A DNA stretch of 64,000 nt. It comes from Azoarcus sp. (GTDB lineage Bacteria > Pseudomonadota > Gammaproteobacteria > Burkholderiales > Rhodocyclaceae). Numbering within the stretch: the stretch's first letter is position 1; every line of letters begins with the position of its first letter. The position numbers were made by a program, and so were the translations under genes. Below, piece by piece: positions 40,176 through 49,884 of the stretch. The notes under the pieces were generated by a model that saw only the letters and a program-made list of their open reading frames with translations, made no database searches and was not told the origin of the DNA. Location of the stretch: NCBI GenBank assembly GCA_031268195.1, contig JAIRXQ010000006.1, forward strand, positions 1 through 64,000, in the 5' to 3' direction.

Positions 40176-40997
40176 TTAGTCGTGCTTCTGACACACTGGG
40201 CAAAAGAAACCCGCGCGTCCTGCGCTGACTATGCGTTCTATCACAGTACCACACACCCGGCATGGTTTTCCCTCACGTCCATAGACGAAGTGCTGTTGCT
40301 GAAAATAGCCGGGACGACCATCGCCGCCGACGAAATCTCGCAAGGTGCTGCCGCCCGCCGCAAGCGAGGCCGTCAGCGTTTCCTTGAGCGCGTTCGCCAA
40401 CGCCGCACAGCGTTCGGCATCGAGGCGTCCGACCGGCGTTTGCGGATGTATCCGCGCCTGGAACAGGCACTCCGAGGCGTAAATATTGCCAATTCCGGCC
40501 AGACGCCGGGCATCCATCAAGAAATGCTTGACGGGCACGCGCAAGCCGCGACTGGCGCGGTACAACCATTGTCCGTCGAAATCATCTCCCAGCGGCTCCG
40601 GCCCGAGCCGCGCCAGCAGCGGATGGCTGGCCGCCGCCGCCGCATGCCACGCCACCAGCCCGAAACGGCGCGGATCGTGCAGCCGCAGGGTGCAATTGTC
40701 GAACGGGAAATCGACGTGATCGTGCGAGCCGGGCGGCTCATTGCGCGCCACCACCCGCAAGCTGCCCGACATGCCCAGATGCACGAGCACGCCACCGCCG
40801 GAATCGAAATCGAACAGCAGATATTTGCCGCGACGCCCCACCCTGGTGAGCACGCACCCGGCCAGCGCTGCGCCGAGTCCTTCCGGCACCGGCTGGCGCA
40901 GGCGCGCTTCGCGCACCGTCACCCCGACCAGCGTCCGGCCCTCGATGTGCGGACGAATGCCACGACAGGTGATCTCGACTTCGGGTAATTCAGGCAT
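40176..40997 (-). CDS. mutM: Formamidopyrimidine-DNA glycosylase
   Basis: MutM excises oxidised purines such as 8-oxoguanine. The 273-residue protein begins with the catalytic PELPEVE (Pro1 nucleophile after Met removal, Glu2), has GRRGKYLLFDF with the essential lysine, ARRLAGIGNIYASE, and a C-terminal zinc finger with cysteines in CRVCGTVIERIVSAGRAGFFCPVCQ. The start is fixed by catalytic Pro. An upstream in-frame ATG at 41027 would abolish activity. Confidence 0.96.
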   Translation of the reverse strand: MPELPEVEITCRGIRPHIEGRTLVGVTVREARLRQPVPEGLGAALAGCVLTRVGRRGKYLLFDFDSGGGVLVHLGMSGSLRVVARNEPPGSHDHVDFPFDNCTLRLHDPRRFGLVAWHAAAAASHPLLARLGPEPLGDDFDGQWLYRASRGLRVPVKHFLMDARRLAGIGNIYASECLFQARIHPQTPVGRLDAERCAALANALKETLTASLAAGGSTLRDFVGGDGRPGYFQQQHFVYGREGKPCRVCGTVIERIVSAGRAGFFCPVCQKHD

Positions 40998-41136
40998 CTT
41001 TCTCTCTGGGGGCATCGACCGAACCATGTCACGCTGCGACCAATTTGCATTCTCCTGCTTGCCGTCGCCATGCCAACATGCCTACCATGATGCGCTTGAC
41101 TTCGGTCTGTTCGGTCTTCCCTTTGCGGATTTTGCC

Positions 41137-43074
41137 ATGAAGCATTCGCCAGCCTCTACTTTTGCCTTTCTCAGTGTTGTTTTGGCACTCTGCCTGCCGC
41201 TGGGAATAACGCCCACGTTCGCGGCGGACGATGCCACGGACACTTCGCCGGCACGCCCTGCGGACGACGGCGTCGACGAGCAGGCCGAGCCGGATGACGA
41301 GGACACGGACGACCCCGGCGGGCTCCACAACGACGGCGACACGGACACGGATAACGAAGACGAAAGCGTCGATCCCGAAAGCGCCGATCCGGATGATGAT
41401 GACGACATCATCGCCGATCCCCTCTCCCAAGGCGCCGCGACCGAAACCGACCTGCCGCCCGCACAAGCGCTGGACGAAAAAACGCTTTTCAACTTCCTCT
41501 ACGCCGAAATCGCCGGTGCGCGCGAGCAGCCCGCACTGTCGGCGCGCACGCTCATGGAACTGGCGCGCGAGACGCGCGACCCGCGCATCGCCTTTCGCGC
41601 CGTGCAATACGCTTTCGCGGCCAAGGATGCCCAACTCATCACCAACACCGCACGCCTGTGGCGCGAAATCGCCCCGAATTCGCCGAAGGCGCGCGAACTG
41701 ATGGAGAACATCTCGGCGGGGAGAGACAGCGTTTTCGCCCGCATCCAGATCATCCTTGCACGCGCACTGGCGCAAAAGCCGGAGGCGCTGCCCGCCAACC
41801 TGATATCGCTCAACGCCGCGCTCACCAAAGCCGACGACAAGGAGGCGGCGCAAAAAGTCATCCAGCAACTGACCGAACCTTATCTCACCTATCCCGAGGC
41901 CCATTTCGCCCGCGCGCAGGCAGCCGCGCTCGCCAAGCGCCCGATGGAAGCGCTGGCGGCGGCGGATCGCGCCCTTGCGCTGCGCCCCGACTGGCTGCCG
42001 GCGCTGCTCATCAAGGCCCAGCTTCTGTATGAGGCCGAGGCCGCCCCCCAGGCCCGCCAGTTGTTCGTCGATGCCATCGCGCGCCAGCCGAACAACCGCG
42101 ACCTGCGCCTCGCCTACGCCCGCAGCCTGATCGCCACCCGCCAGTTCGCGGCAGCGCGCGAGCAGTTCAATACCCTGCTCGCCGCCGCGCCCGCCGATCG
42201 CGGCCTGCTCTATACCGTCGGCATGCTGTCCGCCGCCGAACTCGACGACCCCGCCACCGCCGAACCCCTGCTCAAAGAGGCACTCGCCGCCGGGCACCCG
42301 CAGGCCGACGCCATCCGCATCGAACTCGGCAAGATCGCCAGCGCCCGCGGCAAGCAGGCCGAAGCGCGCAAATGGTTCAATGCCGTCAGCCCCGGCCATT
42401 TCACCGCCACCGCGCGCATTCGCAGCGCACAAAGTCTGGCGAAGGAAGGCAAGCTCAAGCAGGCGCGCGCCTTGTTGCAGAAGGTTCCGAACGCCGATAC
42501 GGACACGCAGCGCCGCTACCTGCTGGCCGAATCGCAACTGCTGCTCGAAGCCAAGCGCCCCTCGGAAGCCTACGCACTCGTCGACCGCGCCCTTACCAAG
42601 GAGCCCGATCACCAGGATTTGCTCTACGAATCCGCGATGCTGGCCGAACGCACCGGGCTGCATGGCGTCATGGAGGCCCGTCTGCGCAAGTTGATCGCGC
42701 TCGCACCGGATTTCGCGCACGCCTACAACGCGCTCGGCTATTCGTTTGCGGATCGCGGCATCCGGCTGGACGAGGCCGAAACCCTGATCGACCGCGCGCT
42801 GGAACTGTTGCCGAAAGACCCGTTCATCCTTGATAGCGCCGGTTGGATACGCTTCAAGCGCGGCGACCTGCCCGGTGCGCTGCCCAAGCTTGAAGAAGCC
42901 TACGCCACCCGTTCCGACCCCGAAATCGCCGCCCATCTGGGCGAAGTGCTATGGCGGCTGAATCGCAACGACGAAGCGCGCCGCATCCTCGACGGTGCGC
43001 TTGCCGCACACCCGGACAACGATTTCCTGAAAATCACGGTGCGGCGCCTCTACGCGCCGCAAAAGAAACGCTGA
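41137..43074 (+). CDS. Secreted TPR protein with a highly acidic N-terminal segment
   Basis: A 645-residue protein with a Sec signal peptide (cleavage about after TFA-29). Residues 31-95 are extraordinarily rich in Asp/Glu (runs such as DTDTDNEDESVD and DPDDDDD). Then TPR-like helices fill the rest, with canonical units such as YPEAHFARAQAAALAKRP and the conserved AYNALGYSFADRGIRLDEAE/ILDSAGWIRFKRGDLPGAL stretch seen in outer-membrane-biogenesis TPR proteins of betaproteobacteria. It lies directly before lolB (stop/start TGATG overlap), so a link to lipoprotein or envelope assembly is plausible. Confidence 0.82.
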   Translation: MKHSPASTFAFLSVVLALCLPLGITPTFAADDATDTSPARPADDGVDEQAEPDDEDTDDPGGLHNDGDTDTDNEDESVDPESADPDDDDDIIADPLSQGAATETDLPPAQALDEKTLFNFLYAEIAGAREQPALSARTLMELARETRDPRIAFRAVQYAFAAKDAQLITNTARLWREIAPNSPKARELMENISAGRDSVFARIQIILARALAQKPEALPANLISLNAALTKADDKEAAQKVIQQLTEPYLTYPEAHFARAQAAALAKRPMEALAAADRALALRPDWLPALLIKAQLLYEAEAAPQARQLFVDAIARQPNNRDLRLAYARSLIATRQFAAAREQFNTLLAAAPADRGLLYTVGMLSAAELDDPATAEPLLKEALAAGHPQADAIRIELGKIASARGKQAEARKWFNAVSPGHFTATARIRSAQSLAKEGKLKQARALLQKVPNADTDTQRRYLLAESQLLLEAKRPSEAYALVDRALTKEPDHQDLLYESAMLAERTGLHGVMEARLRKLIALAPDFAHAYNALGYSFADRGIRLDEAETLIDRALELLPKDPFILDSAGWIRFKRGDLPGALPKLEEAYATRSDPEIAAHLGEVLWRLNRNDEARRILDGALAAHPDNDFLKITVRRLYAPQKKR

Positions 43075-43670
43075 TGCCCGCCGTCGTCCGTCTCTTCCGC
43101 GTCCCGCTCGCCGCGCTGTCGGCGTGCCTGCTCGCCGCCTGCGTCACCGCGCCCATCGACAACACAGCGCCACCGGCCGAACGCCACTTCGCCGACACCT
43201 TCCTGCTCAGCGGACGCCTGTCCGCCAGCGACGGCACACAGTCCGCCTCCGGGCGACTGGAGTGGCAGCGCGAAGCCGAAGTCGACCGCTTCACCGTATC
43301 GAGCCCCTTCGGCCAGATCGTCGCCCGCCTCGACGCGGGCCCGGCGGGGGCGGAGCTGACGCTCATGGATGGCCAACATCTTTACGCCGAGCGCGCCGCC
43401 GACCTGCTGCCACGCCTGTTTCCCGGCATCGCCAACAACACCCTGCCGCCTGAACGGCTGGCCGCGTGGACACAAGCCGCGCCGCCGCCGGATGCGGAAG
43501 TGCGCACCCGCGACGCGCAGGGCCGCCCGCGGCGGGTCATCGATCAGGGCTGGATCGTCGATTACCTCGACTACTCGAACGATGCGCCCGACGCCGCGCC
43601 GCGCCGCATCGACATCACACGCGGCGACGCCCATCTGCGACTGCTGATCGACCGCTGGGCCGCACCGTGA
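43074..43670 (+). CDS. lolB: Outer-membrane lipoprotein receptor LolB
   Basis: LolB accepts lipoproteins from LolA and inserts them in the outer membrane. The 198-residue product is itself a lipoprotein (LAAC, Cys23) and shows the family pattern FLLSGRLSASDG...ASGRLEWQRE, VSSPFGQIVARL, and the ending RRIDITRGDAHLRLLIDRW. Its start overlaps the TPR stop and its stop overlaps the ispE GTG, so the three genes are translationally linked. Confidence 0.93.
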   Translation: MPAVVRLFRVPLAALSACLLAACVTAPIDNTAPPAERHFADTFLLSGRLSASDGTQSASGRLEWQREAEVDRFTVSSPFGQIVARLDAGPAGAELTLMDGQHLYAERAADLLPRLFPGIANNTLPPERLAAWTQAAPPPDAEVRTRDAQGRPRRVIDQGWIVDYLDYSNDAPDAAPRRIDITRGDAHLRLLIDRWAAP

Positions 43671-44533
43671 TCCTGCACGCGCCGCGCGCCGCGCCCGGAC
43701 GCATCGACGCTTGCCCCGCCCCCGCCAAACTCAACCTTTTCCTGCACATCCTTGGCCGCCGTCCGGACGGCTATCACCTATTGCAAAGCGCGTTTCGCCT
43801 GCTCGACTGGGGCGATACGCTCGATTTCGCGCTGCGTGAGGACGGCCTGATCCGCCGCATCGGTGAAGTCCCCGGCGTTGCGGCGGGCAACGATCTCGCC
43901 GTGCGTGCCGCGCAGGCGCTGCGGCAGGCGAGCGGTTGCGCCCTCGGCGTCGACATCACCATCCACAAGCGCCTGCCGCTCGGCGGCGGACTCGGCGGCG
44001 GCAGCTCGGATGCCGCCACCACCCTGATGGCGCTCGACCGCCTGTGGAACACGAACCTCGGCCTCGAACGTCTGCGCGAGATCGGTCTGGGCCTCGGCGC
44101 CGACGTGCCGTTTTTCATTTTCGGGCGCGATGCCTTCGCGGAAGGGATGGGCGAGCGCCTGCAAAACATCGCGCTGCCCCCCGCCTGGTACGTCATCGTC
44201 GCACCGCCCGTAAACGTGCCGACTGCGCGGATTTTCACGGACTCCGGGTTGACGCGAAACACGCCGCCGATTAAAGTGCGCGGCTTCACGTTGAGCCGTA
44301 CTCGCAACGATTTGCAGCCGGTGGCATGCGCGCTCTACCCGGAAGTGGCCGACGCCCTTTCCTGGCTCGAACGCTTCGCACCGGCGCGAATGACGGGTTC
44401 GGGCGCTTGCGTGTTCGCCGCGGTCGACTCCGAAGCACACGCACAGGAGATCGTCGATCAGTGCCCCGCCCGCTGGCGGGCGTGGCGAGCGGCGAGCCTC
44501 GCCCGCCACCCCATGCACGGCTCACAGGCGTGA
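43667..44533 (+). CDS. ispE: 4-diphosphocytidyl-2-C-methyl-D-erythritol kinase
   Basis: IspE phosphorylates CDP-ME in the MEP isoprenoid pathway. The 288-residue GHMP kinase shows PAPAKLNLFLHILGRRPDGYH at the N-terminus, the ATP loop PLGGGLGGGSSDAATTL and the C-terminal ARMTGSGACVFA motif. GTG 43667 overlaps the lolB stop (GTGA), the standard arrangement in this neighbourhood. tRNA-Gln follows by 15 bases. Confidence 0.95.
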   Translation: MILHAPRAAPGRIDACPAPAKLNLFLHILGRRPDGYHLLQSAFRLLDWGDTLDFALREDGLIRRIGEVPGVAAGNDLAVRAAQALRQASGCALGVDITIHKRLPLGGGLGGGSSDAATTLMALDRLWNTNLGLERLREIGLGLGADVPFFIFGRDAFAEGMGERLQNIALPPAWYVIVAPPVNVPTARIFTDSGLTRNTPPIKVRGFTLSRTRNDLQPVACALYPEVADALSWLERFAPARMTGSGACVFAAVDSEAHAQEIVDQCPARWRAWRAASLARHPMHGSQA

Positions 44534-44548
44534 TACGGATTTCTCCGC

Positions 44549-44625
44549 TGGGGAGTCGCCAAGCCGGTTAAGGCATCGGATTTTGATTCCGACATTCGAG
44601 GGTTCGAATCCTTCCTCCCCAGCCA
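44549..44625 (+). tRNA. tRNA-Gln (TTG)
   Basis: A 77-base cloverleaf: acceptor TGGGGAG with the matching CTCCCCA and encoded CCA, D arm GCCAAGCCGGTTAAGGC, anticodon loop TTTTGAT giving anticodon TTG, T arm AGGGTTCGAATCCTT. It lies between ispE and prs, a common betaproteobacterial and gammaproteobacterial arrangement. Confidence 0.97.
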
Positions 44626-44634
44626 ATTACACAG

Positions 44635-44658
44635 CGGGCAGATCCTTGGGTCTGCCCG
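44635..44658 (+). terminator. Hairpin after tRNA-Gln
   Basis: An eight-base stem (CGGGCAGA / TCTGCCCG) with an eight-base loop lies 9 bases after the tRNA and before prs. It is followed only by TATCGTTT, so it may be a weak terminator or an attenuating structure. Confidence 0.5.
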
Positions 44659-44706
44659 TATCGTTTGTGGACGATGTGTTCATTTAAACGTCATGGAATA
44701 GCGGTC

Positions 44707-45657
44707 ATGGCATACGGCAGCCTGATGGTCTTTACTGGCAACGCCAACCCCAAACTTGCCGCGGACGTCGTCCGCCGCCTGGGTATTTCGCTCGGAAGCG
44801 CCACCGTGGGCCGCTTCTCCGACGGCGAGGTCATGGTCGAGTTGCACGAGAACGTGCGCGGCGAGGACGTGTTCATCCTGCAACCGACCAGTACCCCCAC
44901 CAACGACAATCTCATGGAACTGCTGGTGCTGGTCGATGCCCTGAAGCGCGCCTCGGCCCGTCGCATCACCGCCGCCATCCCCTATTTCGGCTACGCCCGG
45001 CAGGATCGCCGCCCCCGTTCGGCGCGAGTGGCGATCACCGCCAAAGTCGTCGCCAACATGCTGCAAGCCGTCGGCGTGCAACGCCTGTTTACGATGGATT
45101 TGCACGCCGACCAGATCCAGGGCTTCTTCGACATCCCGGTCGACAACGTGTATGCCTCTCCCGCCCTGCTCACCGATCTGGAGCAGAAAAAATACGACAA
45201 CCTGCTCGTCGTCTCGCCCGACGTGGGCGGCGTGGTGCGCGCCCGCGCACTCGCCAAGAAGCTCGAATGCGATCTGGCGATCATCGACAAGCGCCGCCCC
45301 AAGGCCAACGTATCCGAAGTGATGAACATCATCGGCGAGATCGAGGGCCGCACCTGCGTCATCATGGACGACATCGTCGACACGGCGGGCACCCTGTGCA
45401 AAGCCGCCGACGCCCTGAAAGCGCACGGCGCGAAGCAGGTCGTCGCCTACTGTACGCATCCGGTGCTCTCCGGCAACGCGGTGGCGCGCATCGCCGCCTC
45501 CACGCTCGATGAACTGGTCGTCACCGACACCATCCCGCTCCGTGCCGAAGCGCAAGCCTGTTCGCGCATCCGGCAAGTCTCGGTCGCCACCATTCTGGCC
45601 GACACCATGCTGCGCATCAGCAACGAGGAATCGGTTTCGTCCTTGTTTACCGAATGA
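44707..45657 (+). CDS. prs: Ribose-phosphate pyrophosphokinase
   Basis: Prs makes PRPP from ribose 5-phosphate and ATP, feeding the pyr genes, histidine and purine synthesis. The 316-residue protein has [55 protein letters not shown] and the PRPP loop [14 protein letters not shown] 44707 places the conserved [13 protein letters not shown] at the start. A further upstream ATG lacks support. Confidence 0.96.
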   Translation: MAYGSLMVFTGNANPKLAADVVRRLGISLGSATVGRFSDGEVMVELHENVRGEDVFILQPTSTPTNDNLMELLVLVDALKRASARRITAAIPYFGYARQDRRPRSARVAITAKVVANMLQAVGVQRLFTMDLHADQIQGFFDIPVDNVYASPALLTDLEQKKYDNLLVVSPDVGGVVRARALAKKLECDLAIIDKRRPKANVSEVMNIIGEIEGRTCVIMDDIVDTAGTLCKAADALKAHGAKQVVAYCTHPVLSGNAVARIAASTLDELVVTDTIPLRAEAQACSRIRQVSVATILADTMLRISNEESVSSLFTE

Positions 45658-45666
45658 TTTTTTCGT

Positions 45667-45690
45667 CCCGCGATGAACGTCGCGGGTTTT
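45667..45690 (+). terminator. Terminator between prs and rplY
   Basis: A perfect seven-base stem (CCCGCGA / TCGCGGG) with a six-base loop, followed by TTTT, starts 10 bases past the prs stop. It is a small but convincing rho-independent terminator or attenuator upstream of the L25 gene. Confidence 0.65.
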
Positions 45691-45736
45691 CCATCTTCGT
45701 CTGGTCGCGGACGAAGTTTTTTGAGGAGCAGTAACC

Positions 45737-46369
45737 ATGCCCATTACTTTCAAGGCCAAAAGCCGCGAATTGCAGGGATCGAGTGCGAGCCGCCGCCTGC
45801 GTCGCGACGGCCAGGTGCCCGGAATCGTGTACGGCGGCGGCAAAGACGCCACCCCGATTGCGCTCGACCACAACGAACTTTTCCACCTGCTGAAGAAGGA
45901 AGCCTTCCACTCGACGCTGCTCACCGCGGAAGTCGACAGCAAGAAAGAAACCGTGATCATGCGCGACACGCAATGGCACCCCTACAAGCAGCAAGTGCTG
46001 CACATCGACTTCCAGCGCATCGACGCCAAGCAGCCGATCCACATGCGCGTGCCACTGCACTTCATCAACGGCGAAAACTGCCCGGCGGTCAAAATTTCCG
46101 GCGCGCACATCTCGCACACGATGAATGAGATCGAAATCAAATGCCTGCCCGCCAATCTGCCTGAATTCATCACAGTCGATCTGGCGAATCTGGAAGGAGG
46201 CCATGCCATCCATCTCTCGCAGCTGGTGCTGCCCGAGGGCGTCGAAACCGCGTATCGCGGCGAAGGCGACCCGGTCGTGGTCAACGCCCTGCAAGCGCAA
46301 GCCGAACCGCTCGAAAGCGAGGAAGGCGAAGCCGCCGCGCCGGAAGGTGGCGCGGCGCCTGCGGCCTGA
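45737..46369 (+). CDS. rplY: 50S ribosomal protein L25/general stress protein Ctc
   Basis: A 210-residue two-domain L25 that binds 5S rRNA. The N-terminal domain starts FKAKSRELQGSSASRRLRRDGQVPGIVYGGG, and the C-terminal TL5/CTC-type beta domain continues through NGENCPAVKISGAHI to an acidic alanine-rich tail. It lies between prs and pth, the usual order. A GGAGCAG site precedes ATG 45737. Confidence 0.95.
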   Translation: MPITFKAKSRELQGSSASRRLRRDGQVPGIVYGGGKDATPIALDHNELFHLLKKEAFHSTLLTAEVDSKKETVIMRDTQWHPYKQQVLHIDFQRIDAKQPIHMRVPLHFINGENCPAVKISGAHISHTMNEIEIKCLPANLPEFITVDLANLEGGHAIHLSQLVLPEGVETAYRGEGDPVVVNALQAQAEPLESEEGEAAAPEGGAAPAA

Positions 46370-46406
46370 CACTGCGCCAAAGCGGATACCGAGGCTGGAG
46401 CAGACG

Positions 46407-47018
46407 ATGGCCGTCACGCCCATCCGTGCACCCTGTCTGCTCGCGGGCCTCGGCAATCCCGGCAGCGAGTATTCCGAAACCCGGCACAACGCCGGGTTTT
46501 GGTTTTGCGAACGGCTCGCGCAAAAGCTGAACGTCCAATTCACGTTCGAGTCCCGCTTTCACGGCTTCCTCGCCCACGCGCGCGAAGCCAACCTGTGGCT
46601 GTTGATGCCGCAGACCTACATGAACGATTCCGGGCGAGCCATCGGCGCGTTCGCCCGTTTCTATCGCATCCCGCCCGGTGAAATCCTCGTCGCGCACGAC
46701 GAACTGGATATCCCGCCCGGCCAGACCCGCCTGAAATTCGGCGGCGGCCTGGGTGGTCACAACGGCCTGAAATCCACCGCCACCCATCTCGGCACGCAGG
46801 ACTTCTGGCGCTTGCGTTTCGGCATCGGTCATCCCGGCGACCGCAACGAAGTCATCAGCTACGTGTTGAAGCCCCCACGCACAGAAGCGCGCGAGCAAAT
46901 CGAAGAAGCCATCGACCGCGCCCTCGCCCAATGGCCCCTGATTGCGCGCGGCGAACTCGAAAAAGCCACGCAACACCTGAACACACGCCCGAAACCGGCG
47001 AACGAGGAACCCACATGA
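46407..47018 (+). CDS. pth: Peptidyl-tRNA hydrolase
   Basis: Pth recycles peptidyl-tRNA released from ribosomes. The 203-residue protein carries [20 protein letters not shown] with the catalytic histidine, [40 protein letters not shown], and [12 protein letters not shown]. Its stop overlaps the ychF start (ATGA). Confidence 0.96.
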   Translation: MAVTPIRAPCLLAGLGNPGSEYSETRHNAGFWFCERLAQKLNVQFTFESRFHGFLAHAREANLWLLMPQTYMNDSGRAIGAFARFYRIPPGEILVAHDELDIPPGQTRLKFGGGLGGHNGLKSTATHLGTQDFWRLRFGIGHPGDRNEVISYVLKPPRTEAREQIEEAIDRALAQWPLIARGELEKATQHLNTRPKPANEEPT

Positions 47019-48106
47019 GCCTCAAATGCGGCATCGTTGGCCTGCCCAACGTTGGCAAATCCACGCTTTTCAACGCCCTGACCAAAGCAGGCATCGAAGC
47101 GGCGAACTACCCGTTCTGCACCATCGAGCCGAACGTCGGCATCGTCGCCGTGCCCGATGCCCGCCTCGCGGCGCTTGCCGACATCGCCCATCCCGCCAAA
47201 ATTCAGCCCGCCATCGTCGAATTCGTCGATATCGCCGGTCTGGTCGCGGGCGCCTCCAAAGGCGAAGGTCTGGGCAACCAATTCCTGGCCAACATCCGCG
47301 AAACCGACGCCATCGTGCATGTCGTGCGCTGCTTCTCGGACGAAAACATCGTCCACGTCGCGGGCAACATCGACCCCATGCGCGACATCGAAATCATCGA
47401 CACCGAACTCGCGCTGGCCGACCTCGCGACCGTTGAAAAGGCCATCGCCCGCTACAAGCGTCCCGCGAGCGCGGGCGACAAAGAAGCCCGCGCCACCCTC
47501 GCCGCGCTGGAAAAATGCTTCACCCAACTCGACCAGGGTCAGGCCGTGCGCACACTCCAGCTCGGCAAGGAAGAAAGGGCGCTCATCAAGCCCCTGTGCC
47601 TCATCACCGAAAAACCAGTGCTCTACGCCGCCAACGTCACCGAGGATGGCTTCACCGCCAACCCGTACCTGGACGCCGTCCAGAAACACGCGGCGGCGGA
47701 AGGCTCCGAGCTCGTCGCCCTGTGCGCCGCCATCGAAGCCGAGATTGCCGACCTCGAAGAGGCCGACAAAAAAGATTTCCTCGCAACGATGGGCCTCGAA
47801 GAACCGGGCCTCGACCGCCTCATCCGCGCAGGCTACAAACTCCTCGGCCTGCAAACCTATTTCACCGCCGGCCCCAAGGAAGTCCGCGCCTGGACGATCC
47901 ACATCGGCGACACGGCCCCGCAAGCCGCAGGCGTCATCCACACCGATTTCGAGCGCGGCTTCATCCGCGCGCAAACCATCGCCTATGAGGATTACATCCA
48001 ATACAAGGGTGAAAACGGCGCGAAAGAAGCCGGGAAAATGCGCGCGGAAGGGAAGGATTACGTGGTAAAGGACGGGGATGTGATGAATTTTTTGTTCAAC
48101 GTGTAA
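47015..48106 (+). CDS. ychF: Redox-regulated Obg-family ATPase YchF
   Basis: A 363-residue P-loop NTPase. G1 is [16 protein letters not shown]3 is [17 protein letters not shown], and the C-terminal TGS-like domain includes [28 protein letters not shown] and [48 protein letters not shown]-type features. The G4 region lacks the guanine-specific aspartate, consistent with ATP preference. YchF binds ribosomes and modulates stress responses. Confidence 0.96.
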   Translation: MSLKCGIVGLPNVGKSTLFNALTKAGIEAANYPFCTIEPNVGIVAVPDARLAALADIAHPAKIQPAIVEFVDIAGLVAGASKGEGLGNQFLANIRETDAIVHVVRCFSDENIVHVAGNIDPMRDIEIIDTELALADLATVEKAIARYKRPASAGDKEARATLAALEKCFTQLDQGQAVRTLQLGKEERALIKPLCLITEKPVLYAANVTEDGFTANPYLDAVQKHAAAEGSELVALCAAIEAEIADLEEADKKDFLATMGLEEPGLDRLIRAGYKLLGLQTYFTAGPKEVRAWTIHIGDTAPQAAGVIHTDFERGFIRAQTIAYEDYIQYKGENGAKEAGKMRAEGKDYVVKDGDVMNFLFNV

Positions 48107-48270
48107 TCAACAATAGGGTAATCAAGGAATAAACAGGGTAATTTCATCTTTAATTGCCCATTTATTTGGAGCTCATACGTCGCTCCCTGCCTTCCGGCCA
48201 GTCCTGCCAGGATGCGTCGTGAGCATTGGCGCGGTTTGCAGCCCATTATTTTCCGTTCAACGTCTGACTT

Positions 48271-49305
48271 TCATCGCGTGCTGCCGATGATCGGCCCCTG
48301 AAAAAAGCAGCTGATCCGGTGCGGATGGCCGGGGTCGAGCTTGTTGAGCACGATCTGGGCGACGTTTTTGGAATACGTTACCGAAGCGTGGTCGGACAGG
48401 TCGTTTTTGCACACCTCCTGGAGCACGATGTTGTCGACCGTGGCCTCTGGCCCCGGTGTGATGAAAGCGCCCGTCCAGGGCGTGACGATTTCGTCCAGCC
48501 GCGTGGCGATATTCGTATAGGCGATACCGGGGCGCGTCTCCCCCTGGCCGTTGAGGTCGACGTAGAACTTCGATTCCGGTTGGGCCTGCTGGGCAGCGCC
48601 GGGCATCTGGACAAGCGAGAGCCTGTCGAACACGTAGCCATCGATGCCGAGTCTTTTGCCCAGTATCGCCAGATTCGAGAGCGTCGTCGTGTGGTTCGAC
48701 GCGGTGAGCGCGATCACCTTGGTGACTTCGCCGGGCGGGGCCAGCAGATTGGCGTAATAACGGATCTGCGCGCCGCCCTGGGAATGCCCGATCAGGGCGA
48801 CATGTTCGGCGCCCGTGGCCTCGCGGACGTTCGCCACGAAACCGGCGATTTCGTGGGCCGACACAACCAGATCGCCGGTTGCATTGAGGCCGGGCTTGCC
48901 GGTGGTATTGCCGTAGTTCACCGCGAAAACGCAGTAGCCGTGCGCGGCCAGGATCGGTGACAGGCCGCTCCAGGTGGCGTAGGCGTTCTGCCAGGTGCCA
49001 TGAACGAGGATGACCGGCTCGGGGTGCGCGTCGTCCGGCTGGCATTGCCAGTCGTTGGCGCCGGGGGGATCGGCGTCCGGGGTTCGCCGCGCGCGCGCCG
49101 ACGCGGTTGGCCAGGTGGCGTCCTCATCGAATGCGGGTTTGCGCAATGCCCAAGGCTGCGGGTCTTCCCGCATCGCTTCGCCGGCGGGCACACAAGCGGA
49201 CGCGAGCGCGAGCATCGTCCCGAACACGGCGGCACGCAATGCAGCAGCGCTTTTCCGTCCCCATCGTTCGTTCGTTTTGCCCGGAGTTTTGCCCGGATTT
49301 CGCAT
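48271..49305 (-). CDS. Lipase-like alpha/beta hydrolase lipoprotein
   Basis: A 344-residue protein. A twin basic leader ends in lipobox ASAC (Cys38), so it is probably an outer- or inner-membrane-anchored lipoprotein. The hydrolase fold shows oxyanion motif LVHGTWQNAYATWSGL, nucleophile GHSQGG and a C-terminal SDHASV region providing the histidine. It resembles the triacylglycerol lipase (class I.x) and EstA families. The substrate is not known. Confidence 0.82.
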   Translation of the reverse strand: MRNPGKTPGKTNERWGRKSAAALRAAVFGTMLALASACVPAGEAMREDPQPWALRKPAFDEDATWPTASARARRTPDADPPGANDWQCQPDDAHPEPVILVHGTWQNAYATWSGLSPILAAHGYCVFAVNYGNTTGKPGLNATGDLVVSAHEIAGFVANVREATGAEHVALIGHSQGGAQIRYYANLLAPPGEVTKVIALTASNHTTTLSNLAILGKRLGIDGYVFDRLSLVQMPGAAQQAQPESKFYVDLNGQGETRPGIAYTNIATRLDEIVTPWTGAFITPGPEATVDNIVLQEVCKNDLSDHASVTYSKNVAQIVLNKLDPGHPHRISCFFQGPIIGSTR

Positions 49306-49597
49306 GGCGGCTCGTCATTCTGCGGCTGTGGTGGGCGCGGTTTTTGCGACGTTACCCGGATGATCGACAATATCAGGAAACCAGCGCGCGGTGATGGTGG
49401 AAGCGGTGCGGCCGATGCAATGGCGACGACGCCAAACAAAATGCTGGCCAGCCGTTCCGCGATGGGGCATGACGCCGAAGTGTCATGCAGCGCGCGCCTG
49501 CGTATCCGTGTGCTAAGCTCCTTGCGATTTATGATTCGCGTCTGATGCGGTTCGACATGGATCGACGGGGCGGCGGCGCGACGGAAGGAGGCATTTC
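49306..49597. other. Gene-free interval
   Basis: About 290 bases between the divergent lipase gene and a small possible ORF. I see no coding frame with family features, no tRNA and no clear terminator or strong promoter. Composition is normal for the window. Confidence 0.4.
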
Positions 49598-49870
49598 ATG
49601 CCGATCAACGTTCATCATTCCGTTTGTCATTACGTCCGTCATTCGGGCAGGCAATATGCGCTGTACCGCTTCGAGCGGCAGGCGCAGGCTTTTCGCCATC
49701 CCGTTATCCCGGCCGCTCACGCCGAAGCTCACGCTGAGGCAGGCCCCAAGGCTGGCCCCGAGGCTAGCCCATTTGCGCGCCACCTGAATACATTGCCTGC
49801 CGCCATCGGCGGCAACCACCCCGTCCGCACCGCCATGCAACGGTACGGGCGAAAGATTCACAAGCGCTGA
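49598..49870 (+). CDS. Possible small Ala/His-rich ORF with strong ribosome site
   Basis: A 90-residue frame whose ATG is preceded 6-7 bases upstream by GGAAGGAGG, one of the best ribosome sites in this part of the window. The product is rich in His, Ala and Arg, with a repetitive AEAHAEAGPKAGPEA stretch. It ends 14 bases before the App1-like gene. No family is recognised, and it could be a leader ORF or spurious. Confidence 0.35.
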   Translation: MPINVHHSVCHYVRHSGRQYALYRFERQAQAFRHPVIPAAHAEAHAEAGPKAGPEASPFARHLNTLPAAIGGNHPVRTAMQRYGRKIHKR

Positions 49871-49884
49871 CGGAAAGCTCGACG

